This document shows positions 1 through 12,053 of a stretch of DNA of 64,000 nt, one piece after another. The notes beneath the pieces were generated by a model that saw only the letters and a list, made by a program, of their open reading frames with translations, made no database searches and had not been told where the DNA came from. The stretch lies in the NCBI RefSeq assembly GCF_910592395.1, contig NC_088320.1:6822001-6886000 (forward strand), given 5' to 3'. A program made the position numbers and the translations under genes. How positions within the stretch are numbered: position 1 is the first letter of the stretch; each line of letters starts with the position of its first letter. Source of the DNA: Lineus longissimus (taxonomy: Eukaryota > Nemertea > Pilidiophora > Heteronemertea > Lineidae).

Positions 1-1553
1 TTAAATATCCATCCGTTGCTTTAGCAAATAACCTCTCGAGATAGCATGATAAGCCATTCAGTCGCCGTGGCAATAATTTATTTAAAGAATATTCTATTTA
101 CCGATTTCCATTTTGAAGAGCGTTTCTAGATATCGGTTCGTCCTCAATTTTCATGTTTGAAATTTAGATAATGGACATGTGCGATGTTTGTTGTTGGTTG
201 GACGTTTGCTATAACTGCAGGTATATACTTTTGGTTAGCAATAAAGACGTGCGTAACACCTAATAGGTCATGCATTGCTACTTTATCGAACATGTTAATA
301 GTGTACCACGGCCTCAGAGGTACACGACTGGCGCTTATCTTCTTTCCTGATATGTTTGGCGCTAGTTAAAAAAAAAAAATGATTTGGCCTTCGTTAACGA
401 AAAAATATGGTCTGACAATAAAAAATCAGAAAGATTTATGAACAACGATGAACAACGATGAACTTGTTACCGTTCCACACACATTTTTAGGAGATGGGAG
501 AGTTGGCAGGTATGGTGCTTTTCTCGCGAACTGGAATGAAAAGGTTAAATGGATTTTATTTTTTTCGCTATCCAGGAGTTACAGCTGTGCCGTTTGTAGA
601 TGCGGCGACAGGTGCTTCTCGTCACACGATCGTCAAGCGATCTCTTGATTTGATTCTTAAGGTATGAATGCGGGTAAATTAGACATATATAAATTAGACA
701 ACGGTATTTTCTCTCAATCCATTGTCGGTAATAACGAGGAAAACAATACTAAGAATCAAATTTATGAATTCTCGACCCGATCGTATTTTTTCCCTCCACC
801 GGCCGCGTTGATACATACAATGCTATAATGTAAATAGACGCGTTGACATCTTAACACGTCTACTTATCCTCGCTCGTATTATTCGCATTAGTTTACAATT
901 TACCATCAACATGATACATCGATATTGACTTAAGCTAACGATACGGGTGAGAAATGTCGCCAACGCATTGATCGATTTGACGGAAACCACTCGGCTTCAG
1001 TTACATGTTATACGTTCATTGTTTCATTCAGAAATTTTCTGATGAAATAGCTTGTGTTTTTTCTGACTTTTTGATATGATTGACAAGTGGATTTTGCGTT
1101 TTGCGTTCACTCTCTCATGCCGGTTGTTTCACGGCTATTTTTGATTCTTTTCAGGTAATACGTGATTACGCCAAGCGGCATTCTTCCTTTCAAAGAACAA
1201 TGAGCATTATATCAAGTTTTGATTAGAGATTCATGCTTGATAATATAAAATATTGAATGGAACATCGAGAACGGGTCTTAGAAACTAGAGTATAGGCATA
1301 TTCAAGCTTAACAAGATATTGTCAATAATGTACACCTGCATGCCAGCGAAACAGAACAATATTTTACTAAGTCTCAAATAAAATGATTTTATCTGGATCC
1401 GTTTTAATTTATCTTGTTTCGTACTGATGACCTCACGCTGGTCGAGACCACTACATTGTAAAACAACTGTGCCTATTGTCACTGTCATATCCGGCCGTCC
1501 GGTTAATCGATTTGATTAGACGCCAACATTGTGCAACTACAGAAATAAATATT
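1..1553. other. Left flank, no gene supported
   Basis: No exon, RNA gene or recognisable domain can be supported here. Short ORFs at 184-369 and 448-648 on the plus strand have no recognisable motif. The first begins with a hydrophobic run and meets a possible GT donor near 222, so it could be a small exon, but nothing else supports it. A short tandem duplication of a ten-base word lies at about 439-460. Confidence 0.5.
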
Positions 1554-1740
1554 GACCCGGTGTAACATCTGTGGTTGTTTCCCATGTGTCAGTGTTTCCA
1601 AACAATAGGCAGCTAGAGAGACCACGACTTTTCAATAGAGGGGATACACAGAAAAACTTGTCAATCTATTTTTGAGCGTTCCCAAACAATGAGGGGAAAC
1701 ACTCAAAAACAGAAACACTCAAAAACATTACACCGGGGTT
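1554..1740. mobile_element. MITE-like element with imperfect terminal inverted repeats
   Basis: The left end reads GACCCGGTGTAACAT and the right end, reverse complemented, reads AACCCCGGTGTAATG. Both ends continue into GTGTTT-type words, so the arms match imperfectly for about 27 bases. The right arm also holds a short tandem repeat (two copies of a word like AAACACTCAAAAACA). The size of about 190 bp, the terminal inverted repeats and the absence of coding potential fit a non-autonomous DNA transposon. No target-site duplication was confirmed. Confidence 0.45.
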
Positions 1741-1898
1741 AGATTCAATAAACTTACAGCCGCTCTCCTGGATAGATTGACGATTAATATCAAACAGGGG
1801 AAAATCATCGTCATAAGTAATATAATTGTTACAAAAATCGGAAATGTTTACTGGTCATTTTAAAGAAATTTAAAACAAAATGCAACGTGGATAAGCAG

Positions 1899-1946
1899 TG
1901 ATTTTATCATTCCGTGCATTGCATCGATTGATTTTATCATTCCGTG
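1899..1946. repeat. 18-base direct repeat, two copies 30 bases apart
   Basis: The word TGATTTTATCATTCCGTG occurs exactly at 1899-1916 and again at 1929-1946. The rest of 1741-2112 shows no gene. Confidence 0.7.
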
Positions 1947-2112
1947 TTGACGGCACCAGCTGAAATCCCAGGTATTCACTGGAATTGTTTATGTTTCATC
2001 GTCAAAACTGTTAAACGTTAGTTTTTTCTCAAGAAATGCTTATGCCTACATGTAATGATTATGCAGGAACTTCACAGTCAAATGGTTTTCCTCTAAATTT
2101 CAAAGTCCAATT

Positions 2113-2465
2113 AAAATGAGGTATCAGCTCTCGGACAATGGCCGAGTTAGATCAAACAATGGACAGCGCGCGATATGACCAACACTGGTCAAACTAAATG
2201 ATTAGTAATAAACTCGTTATTTTTCAGTCAATTTCGAATTTTTAAAAAGCTATTTGTTTGAAAAATACATTTGTAGGCGAACTGTCTAGTTTCCAAAAGC
2301 ATTGCAGCAAAATGTTGTATCCTTTTTCTTTGGTGACTGGACGATCAAATAACTGATTTGCTTATCTTATGATTATAAGACAAAATCTTGATAATGCGTA
2401 CCTCTCCAAATAGCGTTTTAGAGCTGTACGAAAGGTTTTATCTTCAGGGGGCTGTAAAGGTTATG
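2113..2465. repeat. Decayed fragment of the tandem unit (relic)
   Basis: This stretch aligns in the same orientation with the part of each unit corresponding to 14330-14655 in unit 1. Shared words include CCAACACTGGTCAAACTAAAT, AAACTCGTTATTTTT, ATACATTTGTAGGCGAACT and TTTTAGAGCTGTACGAA, with substitutions and indels between them. Similarity fades on both sides, near 2113 and after the GGGGCTGTAAA word. On the minus strand the relic keeps a peptide pattern like EDKTxRTALKxxLExY, also read in unit 3, so it descends from the same possibly coding segment. It is far more diverged than the five array copies are from one another. Confidence 0.75.
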
Positions 2466-2629
2466 CATGCAGCCTGCATTTTTACCTTCTTCTCGTTCCG
2501 CGATTGTCTCCCTGATTCTCCAGCTTCAGTCCGTTTTAATTCGCCACACCGTATTGAGTTGCGCACCGACTGATCGCTAGTTTGCTAATGCGCAATATCA
2601 TTCTATTCAGCGGGTGCGATTTAATATAC

Positions 2630-3000
2630 GTGCACAGTCCTTCCAGAAAGTAAATGTCCACCTTTTTAAAAAATATCACAGAGATAAGATAAGATATTTA
2701 AATGCGTTTTTCAGCAGAGTATGGTATATTTAGTTGGTCATATATCTATTGTATTTGGATGCACCTAATAGAACCTAAAAGAACGATAATAAAATAAAAC
2801 AAAAAAGTTACTCTTTGGACATTTTTAAATTGGCTGTTACATAATTATGAAGAGACAGGAGTAGTTGGGACCAAATACAACATATATATGACCAACTAGA
2901 TATACCATTCTCTGCTGAAAACCACATTCAATTATATGATTCTCTCTCTGTCATTTATAAAAAAAACTGTGGACATTTACTTTCTGGAAGGACTGTACAC
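2630..3000. mobile_element. Long inverted-repeat element (MITE-like)
   Basis: The arm at 2630-2745 is repeated in inverted orientation at about 2881-3000. Shared blocks are CAGTCCTTCCAGAAAGTAAA followed by TGTCCAC at the outer ends, and TTTTCAGCAGAG followed by ATGGTATAT and AGTTGGTCATATAT near the inner ends. Arms of about 115 bp with a spacer of about 135 bp give a foldback structure. There is no coding potential beyond chance ORFs, and no target-site duplication was established. Confidence 0.65.
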
Positions 3001-6000
3001 CCTGGAAGAATCAATTCCCCAGACTGCCGAGAACATAGTGGTCCTTTCTGTCTGCCATGCTGGCCTCTCCTTGGGAAGGAAACAGTTATTTTACAAAGTT
3101 GGAAGAAAAATGGGTAAGTTGGAACATTTCAACGAAATATTGTTATGTTCATATGGTGATAATGTTCTTCAAAGAAGACTTGTATGACATGTTGAAAAAT
3201 GCTCCCCCGGTTTAATCTGTGGCTAACAAACACATATCATTATGTACTCACGGGCGCGTTTGGCCCTGGTCAAAAATCCCAATAAGGTTCGTTCCGTATA
3301 AAAAAAACAAGCCTGCATGTGTGTCAGGACTGGTGTAAGTAATCTAACCAATTAGATAATGACATTATTGATAATTTAAAAAGACAAAGTAGTGTTGCAG
3401 ATAGTATCTAAAGAAAATTTGACGACACAAATTTAATTCAAGACAGCTTATAACCAAAACAAAAGTCAGTTTTCTGTCAAGCATTAAAAATTATAAAGTG
3501 ATTATTGCGAATGTCACCACGTTGACAGGTGTCCTGAAAATGTGTCAGTTTGTTATTAAAATCGACTGACTGTGTTTACAAAACTGATGAGATTATAGTT
3601 TGAAAAATTAAAGTTGTCAGGGCCTCGTTTAAGCGTCTACCCCAGGGCCATATCGCACTCGTATCAGTATCACACAACACGCCTTGACAAGGATGCCCGA
3701 AAGAAATACTTATTCAAGGGAACTCAAGAGTACCCATACAAAAAAGAGTGTTAAGAAGTGATCGCCTGATTTTTCACCGGGCTAACAAAAGAATACTTAT
3801 TGTAAACATCCCAAAGAAAAAAAAACGATACACTAGATTTTCATAAAACTCCAACACGAACATATTTCTTTGTTTGCTGCCTTATGTTACGACATGCTAT
3901 TCCTAATCAACAAAAGATGAAAAAAACCAAGAGAGAAATATAAAAGCCAATGCAACCCACTAAGGGAACAAACACTCTTTTCAACAGTGGCCCATTCCAA
4001 ACATGTCCAATGCCAACCATTACCGACACATTTATCAAATGAACTGGGTACTATGCATGTAAATACCGTTTCATTTGTTTCCTCTTTAGCCTATCCTGAG
4101 ACAATTCGAACTAGATTTGTCCTAAGATTGTGACACGTCGATAATCTGTTACCTACGTTGGTAAGTTCGTTTAAATCTATATCTCATTTACTACAGTGAA
4201 TGATTGACAAGGTCTATTGAATTCTTTTAACTACAAAACATTGTTATTTGCTATTGCCTCAGGTCCGCAGGCGGTACCCTCTGAATGTGATGATTAGTGA
4301 AGCAATGGTTATATTGTTTGTCTCCCACTATGGGCCCCCGTGGTTTCAAAATGATAATAAAGTGGTCTCAACCAGGAAACGAAGTGAAAAAGTGTAGTTT
4401 TAAAGGTATAGCCAATGTCCATTTGTATGAATTCGAAGAAGATGTTCGATAAGACTTGTTACGATATCTAGTTGAAAGGGGGGGGGGGGGGGAGGGGGGC
4501 TATATGCAGGAGCAGGGGGGGGGGGTGGTTGAATTGGCGAGTGACTTTAATACACCGGTAGCGTATCCTTTCTGTACTATAAAAGTAGGACCATACATTT
4601 CGGAGGTCCACAAAAGGGTACCAGTAGGACTAAGTAGGCCCTCGTCCCGCCTTTATTGTGACTTGTCATACACAATCTGCAAAGCGCCGCTTCCCATACC
4701 GCCCTGGAACATTGACTAACAAAACATTAGAAATACCCGCTGGTGTGGCTTACAGGTATCTAGTCAATGACTGTGACATCTTGTGCATACAATAACATTT
4801 GAATAACACTGTTCATGGAGTATAAATAGCCAATTATAATACATGCAATGTATGGCACCCCAAGAGGCCTCCTCAAAATGGCACCCGATACCGGTATTCA
4901 CGAGGACGACCTGTATAAATACATGATATCATCCATTGATATACAGTATGCAAACTGTGCCATTAAAAATTCATTTTCCAATAACGTAGAGTGCTTCATT
5001 TAACGAACAATATATGACTAGTTATGCGCTGACGACCTGGTGTAAAATCAATTATCTGATCTACCGAAACAAACTGATATGATTAAATGGAATGTCCTTA
5101 ATTCGATATTCAAATTCTGACCTATTCGTTTCTCTCCAGTTGTTTCTTATGGCTGATCTGTTCAACGTATCGAGCCGGTGTCTAATAAACCCTCATCTTT
5201 GATGATCATTTCCAATTGCGACAACCACATTTAGTTACCCGACATGTGAATATGTTCGTCGACTTATTAACAACAGCAATTCCTATTTCCAATTACAGAT
5301 ATCATTATCTAAAATCCAGCTCGCATGTTTTACTCCACTGACTGCTGCGAATAGATTACTAGAGAGTAGATACATCTGACGTGCAAGTTTGACTGCCAAA
5401 AAAGGATCAATGCAGGAAGAATGAAAGTAAGAAATCGATCTCGTATTAAAATCATATCCGCAGATTTCTGTTCACCCTTTCACCTTAGTGAAAGAAGAAT
5501 CCATCTCGATGACTATATCTCGTGATGAGCAGCGATCCTTATCGCTTCGCCGCTCAAGAGCAATCTAAATTTGAAGTAAGCCAAAAGTGTCTGCAACTGG
5601 GAATATAGAGATCAATTATAGTCTGATAGCCATCAATGAATGCTATTACAAGGAGATCGGGGGGAATACCAATTGAATGTGATGGTTGTGGTATATTGAG
5701 GGTCGTGATGTGTTTAATGTCATTATCAAGTGAATTCTGTCAGCACCACTATTCTAACAAAGCAACTACATTTTGCAACTCAAATAACCATTAAGTTTGT
5801 TCACGTGTTTGCTCGGCGACTAGTTCAAATACTGAACCATGCGGTGACATCCGGAGTAGTCTTTTTTGAAGAATATATGTGTCTTAGTTATCTGTACCTG
5901 TGATATAAATGCTTGTTGATGAATCACGTTAGATTATCGAAATAGAAAACAGATTTTTGTTCCATTGAATGAATCTCCTGCGAGTGTATGACTGCCATGC

Positions 6001-6616
6001 GATTACACATGCCGGCATCAGCAAGCTATCACTGTAATCCACAAAACGAACCACACGTCCAGCGCATGTATCTCTTATTACTGATACCAACAGTGTCTTG
6101 ACTCAATATAAACAAACAAACAAAACTAAAACGTATAATAAATTAATGGCTAACGGCTTTTTCTCAAGCACGTGGCTCGCATCATCTATTGTAAACTTTT
6201 TCAGTCCGTCATGCTTAATCAATAAACTTGATAGATTGGTTCAGGTTTGTCGTGGTATGGAACAGGGCAAAAACGACGATTTCTTGCGAAACGATTATGA
6301 TCGATCGACTTAGGCGAAGGATTTACGCTGTCTGGAGATCCCCTTAGCCAGCAAATTACCCGTCATGTTTGCCAAGACGATCGCAATTTATCAAAAGCTA
6401 GAAAATGAAAAATGAATCGCGGTCGCTTTTTTTATTTGCCATGTCTCGCGAGTATGTAGTTATTGGTTGCAGCGGTCGCACATGCGGAACCTGTCCTTTA
6501 CAGAAGTGGAATAGTTTGACATAAAGTAGGTGCACGAGTCCGATTGATTAGTTGACATTACCCAGTTTTACGGACGATGCTACCGGCCAAATACATAACA
6601 GATCACACAAAGGCCA
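3001..6616. other. Left flank, no gene supported
   Basis: Apart from the poly-G tracts, nothing in this stretch can be assigned. It is AT-rich with stops in all frames. The ORFs at 4456-4719 and 6098-6313 look like chance: the first is a translation of the poly-G tracts and the second is low in complexity. The last bases before 6617 are the unique sequence at the left breakpoint of the array. Confidence 0.5.
4478..4528 (+). repeat. Poly-G tracts (possible G-quadruplex)
   Basis: A run of 15 G, one A and six G (4478-4499) is followed after a short spacer by a run of 11 G at 4515-4525. Runs this long can form a G-quadruplex and are often miscounted by sequencing. Confidence 0.8.
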
Positions 6617-7989
6617 GCCAAGGCCACCTAAAATGCCTCTTTGAAGCTCATATAATTGTGTCAGCACATAGATTCGAAGACACAGGTGCGGCTTGCATTC
6701 ATATTGTATTTTGATCATGATATCTGATGTATTCATTCCTATTTTCCTTTGACTACATATAAATAAGGAACCCAGGTGTGCGGAAGAAAATATAATTAGC
6801 CTTACTTCACAAATTGTTACTCTCACACTGCTCACTGATATTTAACCCATTTCCTCCAGAGTGACATTTCAAAGGTATCTTATGAACTTTACATCTTCTG
6901 GCATTTCAAAGCACCGTTTGTATATAGTATATATATAAGTGTAAAACTCTCTTGAACTAATGGATGAAGCTTTGATCAACTTATGTCTTGTTTATTGCAC
7001 TAAGCGAATCCGACAAATTCACAACGTGCACTGTAATGAAAAATTAGACAGAAATAAATGAAATGCTGTAACGAACAGAGAACTAGAAATAACGTTTCTT
7101 ATACGATAAACATGTTGAAGAGAAATAAGTAGTTTTGGGTCATTAATTTGAAGAAAATGTGACAGTACTTCACTGGTCGAAAATCCCGTTAATATTATTA
7201 TAAGCTAAGATTGAATCCAAATGTACATGTATATATTGTTCTTATCCACCTTATAAGAAAACTACAGAATAATCAGGCAAAAATTGTATTTTTAAATTTA
7301 CACTATATCTAAGCTCCAATAATTAGATAATCTTATTGGGGATGTTCGGGCTTCACTAATAAATCTGAAATAATCTTGCCCAAATTGTTTTGACTACCGC
7401 ACATTTGGTGAATCGAATTAGCTACCATATGCAACTGATTTAATTTCATGAGACATAGTCTAAACGTCTAAACCGCAGGTACTTTTTTCCGAGTTTTCCC
7501 GTCCCTTGGTGATATTCCTGCGCCATAATGAGATCGTTTTCTTCCGTAAATATGGCGAGTTCATGGGAATACATGATAATGCGATATTTATTTGCCGGGC
7601 GATAATTACCATTAAAAACAAACTCACGTTTAACTTATAAATTTCCTCCCCAATTAATAGTCTGGAAGCGGTTCGTCAACTATGTACGTCGGACTTTTTA
7701 GAATCTAAATATGTCAGCGGTTAATATCCGTCAAAGCATATGTACATCACTGTCACTTTGCTGACAAGAACAATACACTTGGAGAAACTACAGTGGCAAT
7801 ATAAATACTTATCAGTTGGTTCAACACGTAGAATTGACTCTTAGAATATTCATTAGAGGACACGGCTTTTCCCAAGTGCTTTTTTCTCTCTCGTTGGCGC
7901 GTCTTCTATAATAACATGGTACATGGGGGTCGTAGAGGATTTCTTGAGGAGGAAAATTACACCTTTACTGTGCGTTTCGTTTGTACTTT

Positions 7990-8246
7990 GTAAAAACAGA
8001 GGAAACAGCTGCACTCCAGCTTACTGACAAAATTAGTTATTACGTCAGATAAACTAACTAGTAGTTAAAAAAGTAGTAGAAAATAACTATATTAATGGTT
8101 GAAAATTTACTATTTTTTTAGTTGTTTTTTTAACTATTTCAAATTAGTAAAAATAACTAATGTTTTAGTCGGTGCAATAGCAACTATCGAAATTAGTTAA
8201 AATTTACTAAAAAATAGTTATTTTTACAACTTAATTTTAAGAGTGT
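7990..8246. mobile_element. 257 bp AT-rich insertion unique to unit 1
   Basis: Units 2-5 read straight from TTTGTACTTT into AGGTACTCGTGAG, while unit 1 has 257 extra bases between these words. The insert is rich in TTAGTTA/TAACTAA and AAAATTTACTA words in both orientations, so it can fold on itself. It looks like a small non-autonomous insertion that arrived after duplication, or a segment lost from the ancestor of units 2-5. No clear target-site duplication is visible. Confidence 0.6.
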
Positions 8247-8961
8247 AGGTACTCGTGAGATTTGAGAAGTATTATTTGCTGATAGAGTATTGAATTCGAT
8301 ACAACCCATGAAATAAAATACCGTATCAATAAACTCTGTCAGATGTAATATCCGTCAAAATTATGTTCTACGTTTGTCCTACTGGATGTCAAACAAGCGA
8401 AACAATAAACATGTAGAACTATTACGCGCTTATTCATGTTGACATGACTTCTCAAACAAGTAGTTTTCCCTCTCTCGAAGGTCTTCTTCTAAGTCGGCCA
8501 GATGCAATATCCGCTTAAGCGCTACTCTTTTAGTGCAACTCGACAATAAGCGAGACTACGGCCAATAATACAATATTATATTAGAACTTGTCTGCTGGAC
8601 CAAACAAATAAGACCAATTTCACGAATATCCTTTGCAAGTCATCTCATATCTCTGTCCTCTCAATAAAAAATCACGCGGGACATTGGCATTGGAAACGAC
8701 TGACCCGGCCGGCCACTTCACTTTTGATGCTGTTGCTATTCATGAGGTGACCAAAGCCAAATCATTCTCCTCTCTCCGCTGGTTCCCTTTCTCATGTTTC
8801 TCTCTTGCTAGGTTGACAGAGCACACATCTCCGCATTAGAATGTATTCGACGTGAGGAAACAATTCCAGCAGGTCAAATGAGCATCGAAGAGATTTGTCT
8901 GCGATGAAGTCCAAGCTCGATGCAAAGCATCTTTCTTAATGATTCAAGCAATATGCCCCCA

Positions 8962-9110
8962 GATACGCTTGTACCGCCTATACGGTCGGGAAAACACACC
9001 ATCGTTACAATAGATGTTCACGGTCGAGAGGCATTGTCTGGCGCCGCTGACCGTGAAGATCTATTGTAAAGATGGTTTGTTTGCCCGACCCTAGGTGGTA
9101 CAAGCGTATC
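8962..9110. repeat. 149 bp near-perfect palindrome (unit 1)
   Basis: The left arm begins GATACGCTTGTACC and the right arm ends GGTACAAGCGTATC. The arms, about 62 bases each with few mismatches, pair through GGTCGGG, TTACAATAGAT and CACGGTC to a short loop around TCTGGCGCC. It could be a foldback MITE or a structured RNA or cruciform. Every unit has it. Confidence 0.85.
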
Positions 9111-9590
9111 CGGCCAAGGGCCTGACTGCGCTGATACTGAATTGCAGATTCCTATGGCACCCCCAGCCCTAAACTATAAAAGATAAATTGGTTGAAGAAA
9201 ACAAACAGACTGATTTAGTTTTTCAACTACTCTGTAAATGGTGTAGCTTGTTTGCAGGAAAATAGATTAATGTTCTTAGATGAAACGTGCATTTGTATTC
9301 CACGACCATATGATTTACAGCATTCGTAAATTAAATGATCGTCGCTTTGGATGATGACACGTTCGACACCATTTACCCATGATTAATGTTCAATCAGTCA
9401 CGCGACAAGGCGATGCCCTACGTTTTAGCTAACATGCGTTGTTCCATTTTTGTCTATTTCCTGGGTTCTGAGAGCATGAGGTTTGACGAATTGTTTAAAT
9501 TGGTGTTCATTCACATTGATACATCACAAGGCAGAACGTTCTCACGGCAGGCAATTATTCCTGTTCCGATTGTATATGAGTTGTTCAAAA

Positions 9591-9703
9591 CCACGTTAGC
9601 TTTAACGGAGACGTTAAGTCTTAACGTGAACATTTCAGTGGGTTTAACTGAAAGAGATAACGTCCTTGAGGATACTTAACGTTGCCCGTTAGGTATAACG
9701 TGG
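9591..9703. repeat. 113 bp inverted-repeat element (unit 1)
   Basis: It starts CCACGTTAGCTTTAACGG and ends with the reverse complement of CCACGTTATACCTAACGG. The internal words ACGTTAAG and CTTAACGT also pair. A small MITE or relic is the likeliest reading. Confidence 0.5.
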
Positions 9704-12053
9704 CTTTAGAGCTTTTGAACAACCGGGCTCTGGTGATTGTCTTCTTCTGAAAAACCTTCTGGATTATCCGGCATAGTTTTAAGCCCATGGGGAGCTCACG
9801 TGCGCAATACCATGGCGTCCATCGACCATTGTCGTCCGTCATTCATGGCCGTCCAAGTCCGTTAGCGAAGCCACGAAATCAACCTATAGTTAGCGCAGTA
9901 AGTTTCGTTGCCTCGATGGCCGAACTTTAATTGATAGCAGTGATATTGCCCCTCATCAATATGCCCCTATACAATTCACTATTTGCGTCCGAAAATTTCC
10001 AATTAAAGAAAAGGTTGTAACTCATTTTATGGATGTCGTGGCCCTACTAATCAAGATGGTACATTCCAAAGTATCCAATGCTTAGTGCTAATTAATCTCA
10101 TTCTTGAGGGAGTGCGAAACAGAGTGCTCATATATCACGGCGTTTGAAAGAGAGCACCGCGATATAGGGCACAGCTGAAAACCGTTATACTGAACTTATC
10201 CTGTCCAGAACAAGTACACCATTGGAAAAATGAATCCATAACGCAGGTCAAATCTACGCAAATCACTTTTCAATTTGCTTGCTAGATCTATTCTCGATAT
10301 ATCATATTGTCCTTATTATTCTTACTAAGAACCGATAATGCGACAGTTTAGCGTCAATTGGCAAATTTGGATTTCCATTAACTGGTATATGGGCAACTCG
10401 TTGTACTGTGGCTGGTGGACGGGTCGGCCTTGTGGAAGAAAAAAATTACTTGATTTTTGTAAAGCGTACAAAAACGGATGAATGCACGACGGCAGTCCGG
10501 CATTCGAAGACTGAGGCCATTACCGTCCATTAATGGGCGTCTAGTTATTCACTGGGCTTCACCACACAAACAGCTGTTTAATAATGAATCGATTACACCG
10601 AGAAAACGTCGAAGTTTTAGCAAAACCACCGATGTTTGTCAACGGCAGAAAGCAAAGTTTTAACAATTGGCACGTCTCATTTTAATCAGAGCAAAATGGC
10701 CTAGTGTGAGACATAAGTGTAATGGCCTATTATTGTCAAAAGATGTTCATAGAACTTTACCTAGTTTGAGCCTTCTTAAAACTTTTTTATAACACGGAAA
10801 AACACGAAAAAGTTATTTTCGAAACATGTCTGTAACGCTATTTTATTCCACTCCGTAGATAGCGCTACATGCATAAATTGTTTATAAAAACGAACTGACT
10901 TTTACTGGTGAAAATCAATTCGATGGTATTGATCACACGTTGACGCGTTGCAATATTCATCAGAAAACTATCGTAAAATGTCGTATAAAAACCCAGCTGA
11001 AGTGTATCTAAAGCTTATTCAGCTGCATTGCAAAGTAACCGGAGAAATGTTTCATTGAGCGAAGCTGTTTTTGACTTCATGTATCTCCAGTGATAATCCA
11101 AAATGCTAGCGCATAGCTTTGAAAATTTCCGACTTTACACTGAAAGCATGGCTCCGTGAAATTCTTCTATCTCCCCACAGTAAACTCCGATGGTAGTCCT
11201 TCTTTATCGGTGGGTTTTAACAATATGACAAAGTAGCTGCCTTAAGTCACCGCCGATGGAATATAGTGCCACTTTGGGATTGCTGCTAACAATTTCTACA
11301 TCCAGGCACATTTTAAACGACTTTTAAAGAAAACTGTTTGTCGACTAAAAGCCACCACAAGATGACCGCTTTTGTCGACACTTGGATTTGGATTGACGGG
11401 TTCAGCTTACACATTCTGTTTGTTTAGGATTGTATCGTTTTTTCTCCTTTACGTCTGTGTTTCAAGCGTTACTGAATTCGGGTAATTGGGAATTATGATG
11501 TGAGACGTTGGGTAAATTGTCAGTTGGTGGGTAAATTGTCAATTGGTGGCCGTTGATACTCATAATGGTAGAGGACAATACCTTAGGGGGGGGGGAGGGG
11601 TTCTTCGAATAATGGGAGCAAGGGCAGGTTCCGTAGCTGAGATTGTATACATGCACATGTTTAAATGACTGAATAGTTAAGAACATCTTGATTATTTTAC
11701 AAAAACTGCGTTAAAGCATGGATAGAGTAGCCTATATCATATGAAATCATACAACATTTGTCACCTGTGTTACCACAATCTGGCACCAACACCACACACA
11801 CACCGACGCACGCACCCTTATTAAAGTAATGCATTTTCGAGTAAGAAAACATCAACCATACTTTCGCAAACGTACCAAGTCCAGGTTTAAGTGATGAATT
11901 TTGCTTTTAAATGAACCTTCTGGGTTTTCATACCAATCTGTTAGGGCCTATTTACTCCAATAAAATAAACTTGCAATCGGCCTAATTGTGAACATACAAA
12001 CTTAATGATCGTTTGGTCAATTTCACAATCTTTGTAAAACTTTCGGTTTATCG

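Noticed and set aside
4456-4719. 87-codon ORF over poly-G tracts
   Set aside because: The glycine-rich start merely translates the G runs.
9386-9679. 97-codon plus-strand ORF repeated in several units
   Set aside because: It runs through the 113 bp inverted-repeat element and is broken by stops or deletions in units 3-5; there is no domain, so it is likely chance.
10478-10663. 61-codon arginine-rich plus ORF present in all units
   Set aside because: No motif, no splice context, and a non-ATG start in four of the five copies; conservation equals that of the surrounding DNA.
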